Shown here in pieces: positions 37,382 through 48,028 of a stretch of 64,000 nt of DNA. The DNA comes from Rhodococcus rhodochrous (lineage in GTDB: Bacteria; Actinomycetota; Actinomycetes; Mycobacteriales; Mycobacteriaceae), in the NCBI RefSeq assembly GCF_900187265.1, contig NZ_LT906450.1:3339444-3403443 (forward strand). Reading direction: 5' to 3'. The notes beneath the pieces were generated by a model. The model saw nothing but the letters and a program-made list of their open reading frames with translations, did not search any database and was not told the DNA's origin. The number at the start of each line of letters is the position of its first letter. Position 1 is the stretch's first letter. Both the position numbers and the translations under genes were made by a program.

Positions 37382-38488
37382 TCAGCGCAGCCCGGTCCCC
37401 CGCGCCAGCGCCGTCTCCACCAGGATCGACAGCAGCTCGGCGTACTCCACGCCGGTGGCCTCCCACATCCGCGGGTACATCGAGATCGAGGTGAATCCGG
37501 GCATCGTGTTGATCTCGTTGATCACCGGTCCGTCCTCGGTGACGAAGAAGTCGACGCGGGACAGGCCGTGGCAGTCGAGGGCGCGGAACGCCCGGACCGC
37601 GAGTTCGCGGATCCGGTCGGAGGTCTCCTCGTCGAGCTTGGCCGGGACGTCGAACTCGCAGACGTCGTCGAGGTACTTCGTGTCGAAGTCGTAGAACGCC
37701 TCGTGGTCGCCGGAGGTGTCGGGCATGCGGATCTCGGCGACGACACTCGCGCGGACGTCGCCGTCCGGGAACTCGAGCACGCCGCACTCGACCTCGCGGC
37801 CGATGATCGCGGACTCGACGATGACCTTGGGGTCGTGCTGCCTGGCCTTCGCGACGGCGTCGTCGAAGGCGGCCCAGTCGGCCACGCGACTGATGCCGAT
37901 GGACGATCCGCCGCGGGCGGGCTTGACGAAGACGGGCAGGCCGAGGCGGGTCTTCTGCTCCTCGGTGAGGGACGCGGTGCCGGGACGCAGGACGATCTGG
38001 AAGCCGACCGGCAGGCCTTCGGCCGCGAGCAGCTTCTTGGTGAACTCCTTGTCCATACCGGCGGCGCTGGCGAGGACGCCGGGACCGACGTACGGGATGT
38101 CCGCGAGTTCGAGCAGACCCTGGATGGTGCCGTCCTCGCCGTAGGCGCCGTGCAGGACCGGGAACACCACGTCGACCGAGGCGAGCACCCGGCCGTAGGA
38201 GGCCTCGTCGAGGGCGACGATGTCGCCACCGCGGGTCGGATCCGCGGTGAGGACGAGATCGGAGCCGTCGCCGGCGACGACGGGCAGTTCACGACCGGCC
38301 GCGGCGAGGCCGGCGGGGTCCGCGTCGCCGAGGACCCATGCGCCCTCGGGAGTGATGCCGATGGGCACGACCTCGTACTTCTCCGGATCCAGGTTGCGCA
38401 GGATGCTCCCTGCCGAGATGCAGGAGACGGAATGTTCGTTGCTGCGACCACCGAAGACGACGGCCACCCGGGTTCGGGGCGTACTCAC
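37382..38488 (-). CDS. ddl: D-alanine--D-alanine ligase
   Basis: Cytoplasmic ATP-grasp enzyme making the D-Ala-D-Ala of peptidoglycan stem peptides. 368 residues from a GTG. Motifs: [43 protein letters not shown] and the C-terminal [17 protein letters not shown]. The Tyr in HGAYGEDGT marks a D-Ala-specific rather than D-lactate ligase. Its neighbour 48 nt downstream is proA, which in M. tuberculosis is far away. Confidence 0.96.
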   Translation of the reverse strand: MSTPRTRVAVVFGGRSNEHSVSCISAGSILRNLDPEKYEVVPIGITPEGAWVLGDADPAGLAAAGRELPVVAGDGSDLVLTADPTRGGDIVALDEASYGRVLASVDVVFPVLHGAYGEDGTIQGLLELADIPYVGPGVLASAAGMDKEFTKKLLAAEGLPVGFQIVLRPGTASLTEEQKTRLGLPVFVKPARGGSSIGISRVADWAAFDDAVAKARQHDPKVIVESAIIGREVECGVLEFPDGDVRASVVAEIRMPDTSGDHEAFYDFDTKYLDDVCEFDVPAKLDEETSDRIRELAVRAFRALDCHGLSRVDFFVTEDGPVINEINTMPGFTSISMYPRMWEATGVEYAELLSILVETALARGTGLR

Positions 38489-38583
38489 GTGTCGAACCGT
38501 ACCGGGTGGCGATCTCCGCGTGTCGAGCGAGTCCTACGCGGGTGGGACCGGACACCCTGCTATGTCTCCGCGGGCCCCGGTCT

Positions 38584-38617
38584 CCCTCACCGGAGGGTCG
38601 CCTCCCTCAGTGGAGGG
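38584..38617. repeat. Two tandem CCCTC-N4-GAGGG mini-hairpins after the PLP enzyme
   Basis: CCCTC-ACCG-GAGGG (38584-38597) and CCCTC-AGTG-GAGGG (38604-38617) lie 20 bp apart; the second overlaps the last codons of the minus-strand PLP-enzyme gene. They may act as a weak terminator or be a 20-bp duplication. Confidence 0.4.
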
Positions 38618-39749
38618 CCGTCTCCTTCAACGCCGCGTCGAGATCGGCGAGCAGATCCGCGGTGTCCTCGATTCCGCACGACAACCGGACGAATCCCTCC
38701 GACACCGCATCGCCCCAGCGTGCGCGACGATCCGCTGTCGTGTGGATACCGCCGAAGCTGGTGGCGGGTGCGACGAGCGTGGCCGCGCGGACGAAGCGGT
38801 GCACCTCGTCGCGCCCGGGCAACCGGAAGGTGAGCAGGGGGCCGAAGCGGCTCATCTGGCCGGCCGCCACGGCGTGGGCCGGGTCGCCGGCGAGCCCGGG
38901 ATAGCGGACGTCCGTGACAGCGGGGTGCTCGAGCAGCATCCCGGCGACGGCGAGCGCGTTGGCGCACTGCCGTTCGAAGCGCAGTCCGGCGGTGCCGAGG
39001 CTGCGGTGCGCGAGCCAGGTCTCGAAGGGTCCCAGCACGGTTCCCGACAGCAGTCGTTCCCGGTCGATCGCGGGCAGCAGTTCGGGATCGGCGACGGCGA
39101 TGTAGCCGAACAGCAGGTCACTGTGTCCGCTGAGCGATTTCGTTCCGCTCGCCACCACGACGTCGGCCCCGAGGTCGAGCGGGAGCTGTCCGAGCGGGGT
39201 GGCGGTCGTGTTGTCGACGAGCAGCAACGCCCCGGTGCGACGGCACGATTGCGCGGTCTCACGAAGATCCACCGTGTCGAGACCGGGATTCGACGGCGTC
39301 TCGGCGAGGACCACCGCACCGGGGCCCGCACCGTCGAGCACCCGCTGCAGGGAGCCGTCGCCGAATTCGGCGACGGAGAGTTCGTGGACGTCGATGCCGT
39401 GCGGCGCGAGATATTCGGTGGCGAACTTGCGCACCTGGTAGTAACCGTCGGAGGGGACGACGACCGTGCCGCCCGGTCTCACGAGCGATCGCAGCGCGAC
39501 CGTGATCGCCGACATTCCCGAGCCGACGACGCGGGCGGCCGAGGCGTGCTCGAGGTCGGCGAGCGCCGATTCGAGTGCGCGCCAGCCGGGATTCGAGGCA
39601 CGCGCATAGGTGTCGATGTCGTCGCGTTCGTCCTCCCCGAGGAGATACGGCGCCGCGAAGACCGGTCCCGCCTGCAGCGGGGAGCCCGGAACACCCTCGT
39701 GTGCAACTGCCTTCACGCAGCGAGTCGAATCGCCCGTCATGCCGCTCAT
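38607..39749 (-). CDS. Cystathionine gamma-lyase-like PLP enzyme (Cys/Met metabolism family)
   Basis: 380 residues from the ATG at 39749, which overlaps the gpsA stop. Fold type I PLP enzyme: [40 protein letters not shown] and the PLP-lysine segment [19 protein letters not shown], with [16 protein letters not shown] at the end. It may split cystathionine to cysteine, or act in another trans-sulfuration step such as cystathionine beta-lyase or methionine gamma-lyase; motifs do not decide this. It sits between gpsA and ddl. Confidence 0.82.
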   Translation of the reverse strand: MSGMTGDSTRCVKAVAHEGVPGSPLQAGPVFAAPYLLGEDERDDIDTYARASNPGWRALESALADLEHASAARVVGSGMSAITVALRSLVRPGGTVVVPSDGYYQVRKFATEYLAPHGIDVHELSVAEFGDGSLQRVLDGAGPGAVVLAETPSNPGLDTVDLRETAQSCRRTGALLLVDNTTATPLGQLPLDLGADVVVASGTKSLSGHSDLLFGYIAVADPELLPAIDRERLLSGTVLGPFETWLAHRSLGTAGLRFERQCANALAVAGMLLEHPAVTDVRYPGLAGDPAHAVAAGQMSRFGPLLTFRLPGRDEVHRFVRAATLVAPATSFGGIHTTADRRARWGDAVSEGFVRLSCGIEDTADLLADLDAALKETALH

Positions 39750-40744
39750 TCCGGCTTGATCCGGCGTCCGAGCAGCTGCCCGATCGCGTCCCGCACCGAC
39801 ATGCCTTCGTGGCACACGCGGTGCACGGCGTCGGTGAGCGGCATCTCGACGTCGTAGCTCGCCGCGAGGGCGCGGACCGAGGTGCACGACTTGACCCCTT
39901 CGGCCACCTGACCGTGGGTGGCCTCCTGCGCGCTCTCGAGGGACTCACCGCGGCCGAGTCGTTCGCCGAACGAACGGTTGCGGGACAACGGGGACGTACA
40001 TGTGGCGACGAGGTCGCCGACACCGGCGAGACCGGCGAGCGTGGCCGGCTTGGCCCCGAGGGCGGTTCCGAGCCGGGTGATCTCGGCGAGACCGCGGGTG
40101 ATGATGCTCGCGACGGTGTTCTCACCGAGCCCGACCCCGGCGGCCATGCCGCACGCGAGGGCGATGACGTTCTTGCAGGCGCCACCGATCTCGCAGCCGA
40201 TTACGTCGGAATTGGTGTACGGTCGGAAATACTTTGTGGCGCAGGACTTCTGGATCTCCATGGCGCGGGTGGAGTCGGGGCACGCGATGACGGTCGCGGC
40301 CGGTTGTCCCTCGGCGATCTCACGGGCGAGGTTGGGGCCGGACAGCACGGCGATGCGATTCTGCTCGGCGCCGGTGACCTGACCGATCACCTGACTCATG
40401 CGCATCAGGGTGCCGCTCTCGATTCCCTTGGCGAGACTGAGAAGTGTCACGTCCGGTCCGATATCCGCCTTCCACGCCTCGAGATTGGTGCGCAGGGTCT
40501 GGCTCGGGACGGCGAGGACCACGAAATCGGCGCCCTCTAGGGCCACCCGATGATCGGCCGTCGCCTTCAGCGAGTGCGGCAGTTCCACACCGGGCAGATA
40601 GTCGGAGTTCTCGTGCCGCTCCGCGATGCCGCGCGCCACCTCCTCGCGCCGCGCCCAGATCGTCACGTCCGTTCCGGCGTCGGCCAGCACCTTGGCGTAC
40701 GCCGTCCCCCACGAACCCGCGCCCAGTACTGCTGCTGTGGTCAC
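39746..40744 (-). CDS. gpsA: Glycerol-3-phosphate dehydrogenase [NAD(P)+]
   Basis: Makes sn-glycerol 3-phosphate for phospholipids. 332 residues from the GTG at 40744, with GAGGAT upstream. NAD-binding [29 protein letters not shown], the catalytic Lys in [15 protein letters not shown] and [21 protein letters not shown]. Overlaps the following PLP gene by 4 bases. Divergent from fbiD across 239 bases that hold no recognisable gene. Confidence 0.95.
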   Translation of the reverse strand: MTTAAVLGAGSWGTAYAKVLADAGTDVTIWARREEVARGIAERHENSDYLPGVELPHSLKATADHRVALEGADFVVLAVPSQTLRTNLEAWKADIGPDVTLLSLAKGIESGTLMRMSQVIGQVTGAEQNRIAVLSGPNLAREIAEGQPAATVIACPDSTRAMEIQKSCATKYFRPYTNSDVIGCEIGGACKNVIALACGMAAGVGLGENTVASIITRGLAEITRLGTALGAKPATLAGLAGVGDLVATCTSPLSRNRSFGERLGRGESLESAQEATHGQVAEGVKSCTSVRALAASYDVEMPLTDAVHRVCHEGMSVRDAIGQLLGRRIKPE

Positions 40745-40983
40745 GCGATCCTCACTCTCGTCCGATGCCCGGCACTCACGCTCGCGATCGGCCCGGAGCG
40801 GGCGGTCGCGACCGGTTCGGTCCGGGCGGTCACCACCCACGGTCGCACCCAGTATCGCGCAGGCGCCACCGACGCCGCGCCGGGTCGGAGGACGGACCGC
40901 ACACGACCCGGTCGCAGCGGGCGGTCGTGCGGTTCGTCACCTCGCACGACCGTGTGATCGATCGCTGATGGCACAATCGGGCA

Positions 40984-41685
40984 ATGCCCGCGACGCACGT
41001 GCTCGTTCCCGTCAAGGCCCTCGGCCTGGCGAAGTCGCGGCTCTCGCACGTCCTCGACCCGGCGGCACGGGAATCGCTGGTGCTCGCGATGCTCCAGGAC
41101 ACCGTGACGGCGGCGCTGTCCGTCGGAGACGTGACGGTCACCGTCGTCACCGCCGACGAGCGCGTCGCGGCCGCCGCACTGGACTGCGGCGCAGACGTCC
41201 TCCCCGACCCGATCCGTCCCGGCTCCCCCGACCCACTGAACTCCGCGCTGCTCGCAGCGGCCCGCCGGGCGCGGGAGCACACACCCGGCGCAGAACTCGT
41301 GGCGTTGCAGGCCGACCTACCGGCCCTGCGGGCCGAGGAGTTCGCGCTAGCCCGCGAGACCGCGCGGCGAACGGGTACAGCCGTCGTCGTCGACCACACG
41401 GCGAGCGGTACGACGGCGTTGCTGCACTGCGTGAGCGGTACCCTGCCGCCATTGTCGTTCGGACCGGGGTCGGCCGGCCGCCATATCGACGCCGGCGCAT
41501 ATCCGGTACCGGACGCGCTCCCCGGACTGCGACTCGATGTGGACACACCGGACGATCTTGCCGCTGCACTGCGACTCGGCGTCGGATCGGCCACCGCAGC
41601 CGTGCTCGACACGGTCGAATTCCCACTGCGCCACCGCTGCGACAGCGCTGCAGGGAGCCGTCGCTCTGCCACAATGAACTGGTGA
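40984..41685 (+). CDS. fbiD: Phosphoenolpyruvate/2-phospholactate guanylyltransferase for coenzyme F420 (FbiD/CofC)
   Basis: Activates a three-carbon phospho-acid with GTP to start F420 side-chain assembly; in actinobacteria the substrate is reported to be phosphoenolpyruvate. 233 residues, short nucleotidyltransferase fold: [62 protein letters not shown] and [18 protein letters not shown] box ends 6 nt before the ATG and no ribosome site is seen, so the mRNA may be leaderless. The stop overlaps the ppk1 GTG. Confidence 0.9.
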   Translation: MPATHVLVPVKALGLAKSRLSHVLDPAARESLVLAMLQDTVTAALSVGDVTVTVVTADERVAAAALDCGADVLPDPIRPGSPDPLNSALLAAARRAREHTPGAELVALQADLPALRAEEFALARETARRTGTAVVVDHTASGTTALLHCVSGTLPPLSFGPGSAGRHIDAGAYPVPDALPGLRLDVDTPDDLAAALRLGVGSATAAVLDTVEFPLRHRCDSAAGSRRSATMNW

Positions 41686-43877
41686 CCAACGGCGATTCCC
41701 CCGATCCCACGAGTTCCGAGCACGCGGCACCGTCCAACGTCGTACGACCTGCCGGCCGCGTGGCAACCGCGACCAGCGCGCCTCCGGCCGCGACGGGACT
41801 GCAGTCGAGGACCGATCACGACAACACGCTTCCCGTCGACCGCTATCTCAACCGGGAGCAGAGCTGGCTCGATTTCAACGCCCGCGTTCTCGCGCTGGCG
41901 GAGGACACCTCGCAGCCGTTGCTCGAACGCGCCAAGTTCCTCGCGATCTTCGCGTCGAATCTCGACGAGTTCTACATGGTGCGGGTCGCCGGGCTGAAAC
42001 GTCGCGCCGAGACGGGGTTGTCGGTCCGGTCCGCGGACGGCCTGTCCCCGCGGGCCCAGCTCGCGCTCATCGCGTCGAGCACGCGCGAACTCGCCGGGCG
42101 CCAGGCGCAGGTCTTCCTCGACTCGGTCATGCCCGCCCTGGCGGCCGAGGGCATCTCGATCATCCGATGGGCGGATCTGACCGAGGACGAACGTCGACGG
42201 CTGACACAGTATTTCGCCGAGCAGGTCTTCCCGGTCCTGACGCCGCTCGCGGTCGATCCCGCCCATCCCTTCCCCTACATCAGCGGCCTGTCCCTCAACC
42301 TCGCTGTCACGGTCAAGGATTCACAGTCGTCCGGTGAACACTTCGCGCGTGTGAAGGTGCCCGACAACGTCGACCGGTTCGTCCGGGTCGATCGCGCGGG
42401 TTCGTCGCACGGGCTGCCGGCCTTCCTCCCTCTCGAAGAGCTGATCGCCGCGCACCTCGACGTGTTGTTCCCGGGTATGGAGATCGTCGAGCACCACGCC
42501 TTCCGCGTCACCCGCAACGCCGACTTCGAGGTCGAGGAGGACCGCGACGAAGATCTCCTCCAGGCCCTCGAACGCGAGCTCGCCCGGCGGCGCTTCGGTT
42601 CTCCCGTGCGCCTCGAGGTGTCGGACGACATGACCGAACACATGCTCGACCTCCTGCTGCGCGAACTCGACGTCGATCGGGTGGATGTCGTCCAGTTGCC
42701 CGGCCTGCTCGATCTGTCGTCGCTGTGGCAGGTGCACGCCGTCGACCGGCCGGATCTCAAGGACGCCCCCTTCGTGCCGGCGACCCATCCCGCCTTCGGC
42801 GAGCGTGAGACACCGAAGAGCGTGTTCTCCACCCTGCGCGAAGGCGACATCCTCGTCCACCATCCGTACGACTCGTTCTCCACGAGCGTGCAACGGTTCA
42901 TCGAGCAGGCCGCAGCCGACAGCCAGGTCCTCGCCATCAAGCAGACGCTGTACCGGACGTCGGGCGACTCCCCCATCGTCAACGCCCTGATCGCCGCTGC
43001 CGAAGCGGGCAAGCAGGTCGTCGCGCTCGTGGAGATCAAGGCGCGCTTCGACGAGCAGGCCAACATCAAGTGGGCACGCAAACTCGAACAGGCCGGTGTC
43101 CACGTCGTATACGGACTCGTGGGTCTCAAGACGCACTGCAAGACCTGCCTGGTCGTGCGGCGCGAGGGTTCGACGATCCGCCGTTACTGCCACATCGGCA
43201 CCGGCAACTACAACCCGAAGACCGCTCGTCTCTACGAGGACGTCGGCCTGCTGACATCGTCCCCCGAGATCGGCGCCGACCTCACCGACCTGTTCAACAC
43301 CCTCACCGGATACTCCCGGAAGGCGCAGTACCGCAATCTGCTCGTCGCACCGCACGGGGTCCGCAAGGGCATCATCGAACGCGTCGAGCGTGAGATCGAG
43401 CACCACGAGGCCGGTCGCCCCAGCGGGATCCGGCTCAAGGCCAACGCCCTCGTCGACGAGCAGGTGATCGACGCGCTCTACCGCGCGTCGCGGGCGGGGG
43501 TACGGACCGAGGTGGTCGTGCGCGGGATCTGCGCCCTCAAGCCCGGTGTGCCCGGCCTGAGCGAGAACATCACGGTGCGCTCGATTCTGGGGCGGTTCCT
43601 CGAACACTCGCGGTTGTTCCATTTCCGGGGCAGCGACGAGTACTGGATCGGCAGCGCCGACATGATGCACCGCAACCTCGACCGTCGCGTCGAAGTGATG
43701 GTGCAGGTGAAGAACGCCCGGCTCGCAGCGCAGTTGGACGGCATCTTCGATTCCGCGCTCGACCCGGTCACCCGCTGCTGGACTCTCGAGGGCGACGGCA
43801 CGTGGACGGCGTCCCCGGAGCCGGGAACCGCTGCCCGCGACCACCAGGTCGAACTCATGCGTAGCCGCGCGTCCTGA
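41682..43877 (+). CDS. ppk1: Polyphosphate kinase 1
   Basis: Reversibly builds polyphosphate from ATP. 731 residues from the GTG at 41682 (M. tuberculosis about 742). Four PPK domains are visible, beginning [20 protein letters not shown]; the autophosphorylated His is in [20 protein letters not shown], and the second phospholipase-D-like half has [20 protein letters not shown]. It overlaps fbiD by 4 bases; a CACAAT box 6 nt before the GTG hints at an extra leaderless promoter. Followed by mutT1, as in mycobacteria. Confidence 0.96.
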   Translation: MTNGDSPDPTSSEHAAPSNVVRPAGRVATATSAPPAATGLQSRTDHDNTLPVDRYLNREQSWLDFNARVLALAEDTSQPLLERAKFLAIFASNLDEFYMVRVAGLKRRAETGLSVRSADGLSPRAQLALIASSTRELAGRQAQVFLDSVMPALAAEGISIIRWADLTEDERRRLTQYFAEQVFPVLTPLAVDPAHPFPYISGLSLNLAVTVKDSQSSGEHFARVKVPDNVDRFVRVDRAGSSHGLPAFLPLEELIAAHLDVLFPGMEIVEHHAFRVTRNADFEVEEDRDEDLLQALERELARRRFGSPVRLEVSDDMTEHMLDLLLRELDVDRVDVVQLPGLLDLSSLWQVHAVDRPDLKDAPFVPATHPAFGERETPKSVFSTLREGDILVHHPYDSFSTSVQRFIEQAAADSQVLAIKQTLYRTSGDSPIVNALIAAAEAGKQVVALVEIKARFDEQANIKWARKLEQAGVHVVYGLVGLKTHCKTCLVVRREGSTIRRYCHIGTGNYNPKTARLYEDVGLLTSSPEIGADLTDLFNTLTGYSRKAQYRNLLVAPHGVRKGIIERVEREIEHHEAGRPSGIRLKANALVDEQVIDALYRASRAGVRTEVVVRGICALKPGVPGLSENITVRSILGRFLEHSRLFHFRGSDEYWIGSADMMHRNLDRRVEVMVQVKNARLAAQLDGIFDSALDPVTRCWTLEGDGTWTASPEPGTAARDHQVELMRSRAS

Positions 43878-43890
43878 GGTGGAGGGAACG

Positions 43891-44847
43891 TTGACCGAAT
43901 CACGCGACAAGCCCGTGAAGGCCAACATCTTCGCGGCGGGCGCCGTCCTGTGGCGTCCTGCGGCGGACGACGCTCCGCACGATGCGCAGGTCGCGCTCGT
44001 GCATCGTCCGCGCTACGACGACTGGTCCTTCCCCAAGGGCAAACTCGACGCGGGTGAGACGGCCGTGATCGCCGCGGTGCGGGAGATCGAGGAGGAGACC
44101 GGATTCCGCGCCGCGCTCGGCCGCAGCCTCGGGAAGGTCGTCTACCCCGTTCCAGGGCACCGCAAACTCAAGCGGGTGGACTACTGGGCGGCGCGCTGCC
44201 TCGACGGGCGGTTCGCGCCCAACGACGAGGTGGACGAATTGCGTTGGGTGTCCCCCGAAGAGGCATTCGACCTGTTGTCCTACCCGATGGACCGCAGCGT
44301 CCTGCGCCGGTTCCGCCGGGTGCCGTTGGACACGACCACGGCGCTGATCGTGCGGCACGCCAAGGCCGGAAGTCGGAAGAAGTACAAGGGCGACGACCGT
44401 TACCGGCCCCTCGATGCGTCCGGACGGGCGCAGGCCGAGGCTCTCGTTCCGCAGTTGACGGCATTCGGCGGCGACAGCGTGGTGTCCGCCGACCGCACCC
44501 GGTGCATCGCCACGGTCGAACCGTTCGCCTCCCGGCACGGACTCGAGATCGCGATCGAGCCGTCCCTGTCGGAGGAGGAGTACCGCGCCGATCCGGACCG
44601 CGGCCGCAAGCGGGCGTTGGAGATCGCGTCCGGTCCCGGCACTCCCGTGATCTGCAGTCAGGGCAAGGTGATCCCGCCGCTGCTGGAGTGGTGGGCCGAG
44701 CGCGACGGTCTCGCGCTGCCTCCGGCGCGGAACCGGAAGGCGAGCATGTGGGTGTTGTCGCTGCGCGGGGATCGTCTCGTCGCGGCCGACCACATCGACA
44801 GTCCGCTTCCGACGGGCCACCCGCCGGTGGACGACGAGAGCATCTGA
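43891..44847 (+). CDS. mutT1: Two-domain Nudix/histidine phosphatase (MutT1 type)
   Basis: 318 residues. The N-terminal Nudix domain has the full box GKLDAGETAVIAAVREIEEE then TGF; the C-terminal domain is a histidine phosphatase (ALIVRHAKAGSRKKYKGDD, then GTPVICSQGKVIP). In mycobacteria MutT1 clears 8-oxo-dGTP and related nucleotides and also acts on diadenosine polyphosphates. I chose the TTG at 43891 because GGAGGG precedes it by four bases; a GTG at 43879 is the alternative. It follows ppk1 closely. Confidence 0.9.
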   Translation: MTESRDKPVKANIFAAGAVLWRPAADDAPHDAQVALVHRPRYDDWSFPKGKLDAGETAVIAAVREIEEETGFRAALGRSLGKVVYPVPGHRKLKRVDYWAARCLDGRFAPNDEVDELRWVSPEEAFDLLSYPMDRSVLRRFRRVPLDTTTALIVRHAKAGSRKKYKGDDRYRPLDASGRAQAEALVPQLTAFGGDSVVSADRTRCIATVEPFASRHGLEIAIEPSLSEEEYRADPDRGRKRALEIASGPGTPVICSQGKVIPPLLEWWAERDGLALPPARNRKASMWVLSLRGDRLVAADHIDSPLPTGHPPVDDESI

Positions 44848-44858
44848 CCCGAGTACGC

Positions 44859-44896
44859 ACGACGGCGGCCACCGGATCTCCGGTGGCCGCCGTCGT
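44859..44896. terminator. 17-bp hairpin terminator between mutT1 and hupB
   Basis: Perfect inverted repeat (44859-44875 with 44880-44896) around ATCT. It lies between convergent genes, so it can stop both transcripts. Confidence 0.8.
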
Positions 44897-44904
44897 CTCA
44901 CCTG

Positions 44905-44930
44905 TGCGGCTCGCACGTGTGCGAGCCGCA
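44905..44930. terminator. Second hairpin, 12 bp, before the hupB stop
   Basis: TGCGGCTCGCAC (44905-44916) pairs with 44919-44930 around a GT loop. With the neighbouring 17-bp hairpin it forms a double terminator. Confidence 0.65.
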
Positions 44931-44943
44931 TCGCGGGTGGGTG

Positions 44944-45684
44944 TTACTTCTTGGTGCTCTTGCGGGCCGTGGTCTTCTTGGCCGGGCTCTTCTTGGCCGG
45001 GCTCTTCTTGGCCGCGGTCTTCTTGGCCGCGGTCGACTTGGTGGCGGTGGTCTTCTTCGCCGGAGTCGACTTGGCCGCCGTGGTCTTCTTCGCCGCGGTG
45101 GTCTTCTTCGCCGCGGTCGACTTGGTGGCGGTGGTCTTCTTCGCCGGAGTCGACTTGGCCGCCGTGGTCTTCTTCGCCGCGGTGGTCTTCTTCGCCGCAG
45201 TCGACTTCGTCGCCGTGGTCTTCTTCGCCGGAGTCGACTTGGCCGCGGTGGTCTTCTTCGCCGCGGTGGTCTTCTTCGCCGCAGTCGACTTCGTCGCCGT
45301 GGTCTTCTTGGCCGCAGTCTTCTTGGCCGCCTTCTTCGCTGCCGCGGTCTTCTTGGCCGCTGCGGCTGCACCGCGCTTCACGGCCGGACCCGAAGAGGGG
45401 AGCTTCTGGGTGCCCGCGATGATGTTCTTGAAGGACTGGCCGGGACGGAAGGCCGGCACCGAGGTCGGCTTGACCTTGACCGTCTCGCCCGTGCGCGGGT
45501 TCCGCGCGACACGAGCCGCCCGGCGACGCTTCTCGAAGACACCGAATCCGGTGATGGTGACGCTCTTACCGTCGTGCACGGCGCGAACGATCGCGTCCAC
45601 GATGTGCTCGACGGCCGCGGTGGCGGTGCGCCTGTCCGAACCGAGTTTCTCGGTCAGAACGTCGATCAGTTCTGCCTTGTTCAT
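44944..45684 (-). CDS. hupB: HU-like nucleoid protein HupB with Lys/Ala-rich repeat tail
   Basis: 246 residues from the ATG at 45684 with GGAGGAAATCA upstream. Residues 1-90 are a standard HU domain ([53 protein letters not shown]). The rest is a histone-H1-like tail of KK, TTA and PAKK units, including three exact copies of a 28-residue block. Mycobacterial HupB is about 214 residues, so this tail is longer. It compacts DNA and in mycobacteria also responds to iron and is acetylated on tail lysines. Convergent with mutT1. Confidence 0.95.
   Translation of the reverse strand: MNKAELIDVLTEKLGSDRRTATAAVEHIVDAIVRAVHDGKSVTITGFGVFEKRRRAARVARNPRTGETVKVKPTSVPAFRPGQSFKNIIAGTQKLPSSGPAVKRGAAAAAKKTAAAKKAAKKTAAKKTTATKSTAAKKTTAAKKTTAAKSTPAKKTTATKSTAAKKTTAAKKTTAAKSTPAKKTTATKSTAAKKTTAAKKTTAAKSTPAKKTTATKSTAAKKTAAKKSPAKKSPAKKTTARKSTKK
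45058..45309 (-). repeat. Three 84-bp tandem repeats in the hupB tail
   Basis: Units start at 45058, 45142 and 45226 on the plus strand, exactly 84 bp apart, each encoding a 28-residue block ([20 protein letters not shown] continuing TAAKSTPA). Copies differ only at synonymous positions, such as GTGGCG against GTCGCC. Being a multiple of three, unit gain or loss would keep the frame. Confidence 0.9.
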
Positions 45685-45791
45685 TGATTTCCTCCGCACA
45701 TACACGGTCCACCGTCAGACCGACTCCAGTCCACGGTAGACCCGCAAACGGGCAAGAGTCTATGTGCCACGCGGATTCTCATGCAAATAAC

Positions 45792-45833
45792 CTCCGGGCC
45801 CGGCCCGACGGGAGCGTCGGACCGGGCCCGGAG
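45792..45833 (-). terminator. Terminator after leuD
   Basis: Long GC stem (45792-45810 with 45815-45833, one mismatch) and a GGAG loop, 22 bases beyond the leuD stop on the minus strand. Confidence 0.75.
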
Positions 45834-45855
45834 AAGGCGCGTTCGCGGGGTGTTT

Positions 45856-46452
45856 TCAGGGCGCCGGAAGGGTACTCGGTTTCCATGACGGCCTTGACTT
45901 TTCGTACTCGGAAATCGCGTCTACCTGGCGCAATGTCAATCCGATGTCGTCGAGACCCTCCAGCAGACGCCACCGCGTGTAGTCGTCAATGGTGAACGGC
46001 ACCACGGTGGTTCCGGCGGTCACGGTCCGGTTCTCGAGATCCACTTCCAGTTCGAGTCCGGGCTGTTGCTCGATCAGCTTCCACAGCAGTTCGACGTCGT
46101 CCTGCGAGACCTGAGCGGCGAGCAGACCGGCCTTTCCGGCGTTGCCGCGGAAGATGTCGGCGAAACGGGACGAGATCACGACCCGGAATCCGTAATCCGA
46201 CAACGCCCACACGGCGTGCTCACGCGAGGAGCCGGTGCCGAAATCCGATCCGGCGACGAGAACGCTGCCGCGATCGAAGGGCGGAGTGTTGAGCACGAAG
46301 GACGGGTCGTTGCGCCATGCGGCGAACAGACCGTCCTCGAATCCCGTACGGGTGACGCGCTTCAGGTACACGGCCGGGATGATCTGATCCGTGTCGACAT
46401 TGGAGCGGCGCAGCGGGACGCCGATGCCCTTGTGAGTGGTGAAGGCTTCCAT
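45856..46452 (-). CDS. leuD: 3-isopropylmalate dehydratase small subunit
   Basis: 198 residues. Swivelling domain that completes the LeuC active site for isomerising 2- to 3-isopropylmalate. Motifs: [39 protein letters not shown] and [18 protein letters not shown]. 28 nt after leuC in the same operon. Confidence 0.96.
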   Translation of the reverse strand: MEAFTTHKGIGVPLRRSNVDTDQIIPAVYLKRVTRTGFEDGLFAAWRNDPSFVLNTPPFDRGSVLVAGSDFGTGSSREHAVWALSDYGFRVVISSRFADIFRGNAGKAGLLAAQVSQDDVELLWKLIEQQPGLELEVDLENRTVTAGTTVVPFTIDDYTRWRLLEGLDDIGLTLRQVDAISEYEKSRPSWKPSTLPAP

Positions 46453-46480
46453 CGAAAATTCTCCTCGTCGGTCCTGTGGT

Positions 46481-47899
46481 CTAGTCCAGATCCGCCGGTG
46501 CGGAAAGCGTTCCCCGCACCGCGGTTGCGGCGGCCACGGCCGGCGAGACGAGATGCGTCCGTCCGCCCTTGCCCTGCCGTCCTTCGAAATTCCGGTTCGA
46601 GGTCGACGCGGAGCGTTCGCCCGGCGCCAACTGGTCGGGGTTCATGCCCAGGCACATCGAGCACCCGGCCTGACGCCACTCGGCGCCTGCGGCGGTGAAG
46701 ATCTCGCCGAGACCCTCCTCCTCCGCCTGCGCGCGCACCCGCATCGAACCCGGCACGACGAGCATCCGGACACCGTCGGCGACCTTGCGGCCCTTCAGGA
46801 CATCCGCCACGGCACGCAGATCCTCGATGCGGCCGTTGGTGCACGAGCCGACGAAGACGGTGTCGATCTTCACATCGCGCAGCGGCATGCCCGGTTCGAG
46901 ATCCATGTAGCGCAACGCCTTCTCCGCGGCAGACCGCTCGGTTTCGTCGGCGATCTCCGCGGGTACCGGAACCGTGGACCCGAGCGGTGCGCCCTGGCCC
47001 GGGTTGGTGCCCCACGTGACGAAGGGCGTCAGGGCGCTGCCGTCGATGTGGACCTCGGCGTCGAAAACCGCGTCGTCATCGGTCTTCAGCTGCTCCCACG
47101 CCTCCACAGCGGCGTCCCAGTCGGCACCCTTCGGGGCGTGCGGGCGACCCTTGATGAACTCGTAGGTGGTCTCGTCGGGAGCGATCATGCCGGCGCGGGC
47201 GCCCGCCTCGATCGACATGTTGCAGATGGTCATCCGCGCTTCCATCGACAGCGCGCGGATCGCCTCCCCGCGGTACTCGAGGACGTAGCCCTGTCCACCG
47301 CCGGTGCCGATCTTCGCGATGATCGCGAGGATGAGGTCCTTGCTCGTCACTCCCGGCGCGAGGGTGCCGTCGACGTTGATGGCCATCGTCTTGAACGGCC
47401 GCAGCGACAACGTCTGTGTCGCCATGACGTGTTCGACCTCACTGGTGCCGATGCCCATCGCCAATGCGCCGAAGGCGCCGTGGGTGGAGGTGTGGCTGTC
47501 GCCGCACACCACCGTCATGCCGGGCTGCGTGAGACCGAGCTGCGGGCCGACCACGTGGACGATGCCCTGATCGAGATCGCCCATGGGGTGCAGACGGACA
47601 CCGAACTCCTCGCAGTTGCGGCGCAGGGTCTCGACCTGTGTGCGCGAGACCGGGTCGGCGATCGGCTTGTCGATGTCCACCGTGGGGACGTTGTGATCCT
47701 CGGTGGCGATCGTGAGATCGGGACGCCGCAGCCGGCGTCCTGCCAGCCGCAGACCGTCGAAGGCCTGCGGGCTGGTCACCTCGTGTACGAGATGCAGGTC
47801 GATGTAGATCAGGTCCGGCTGTCGCGCCGATCCCTCTCCTTCACCGCGCACGACCACGTGCTGGTCCCACACCTTTTCCGCCAGAGTCTTTCCAGCCAT
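46481..47899 (-). CDS. leuC: 3-isopropylmalate dehydratase large subunit
   Basis: Aconitase-family [4Fe-4S] enzyme of leucine synthesis. 472 residues from the ATG at 47899, preferred over the GTG at 47908 because GGTGGAG precedes it properly. Cluster cysteines lie in [35 protein letters not shown] and [12 protein letters not shown]. It faces an IclR-family regulator with overlapping promoters. Expression is therefore likely controlled by that regulator, as LtbR does in Corynebacterium glutamicum. Confidence 0.96.
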   Translation of the reverse strand: MAGKTLAEKVWDQHVVVRGEGEGSARQPDLIYIDLHLVHEVTSPQAFDGLRLAGRRLRRPDLTIATEDHNVPTVDIDKPIADPVSRTQVETLRRNCEEFGVRLHPMGDLDQGIVHVVGPQLGLTQPGMTVVCGDSHTSTHGAFGALAMGIGTSEVEHVMATQTLSLRPFKTMAINVDGTLAPGVTSKDLILAIIAKIGTGGGQGYVLEYRGEAIRALSMEARMTICNMSIEAGARAGMIAPDETTYEFIKGRPHAPKGADWDAAVEAWEQLKTDDDAVFDAEVHIDGSALTPFVTWGTNPGQGAPLGSTVPVPAEIADETERSAAEKALRYMDLEPGMPLRDVKIDTVFVGSCTNGRIEDLRAVADVLKGRKVADGVRMLVVPGSMRVRAQAEEEGLGEIFTAAGAEWRQAGCSMCLGMNPDQLAPGERSASTSNRNFEGRQGKGGRTHLVSPAVAAATAVRGTLSAPADLD

Positions 47900-47988
47900 C
47901 TTCTCCACCTTGTCGTACGTGACGAACGCGGGATCCCGGGGGCTGTCCGGCCGCGTATGGCGTCGTCCCCACCGCTCTCGGCATGCGA

Positions 47989-48015
47989 TATGCTTCCCAT
48001 TATGCGAGACGGAGG
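47989..48015. promoter_or_regulatory. Overlapping divergent promoters of leuCD and the IclR gene
   Basis: Plus-strand -10 TATGCT (47989-47994), 7 nt before an ATG at 48002. Minus-strand -10 CATAAT is read from 48004-47999. The two core promoters therefore overlap within about 16 bp. GGAGG at 48011-48015 is the ribosome site of the IclR gene. A regulator bound here could control both directions. Confidence 0.5.
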
Positions 48016-48028
48016 TATCGACCTATGA
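48002..48028 (+). CDS. Candidate 8-codon upstream ORF overlapping the IclR start
   Basis: The ATG at 48002 is exactly 7 nt after the -10 box and would be the first codon of a leaderless mRNA. It encodes MRDGGIDL, and its TGA overlaps the regulator ATG (ATGA). It contains the regulator's Shine-Dalgarno, so its translation could tune regulator synthesis. It may also be only an untranslated leader. Confidence 0.3.
   Translation: MRDGGIDL

Noticed and set aside
45058..45309. Regular repeats as a possible CRISPR array
   Set aside because: Units are directly adjacent with no unique spacers and encode the in-frame HupB tail.
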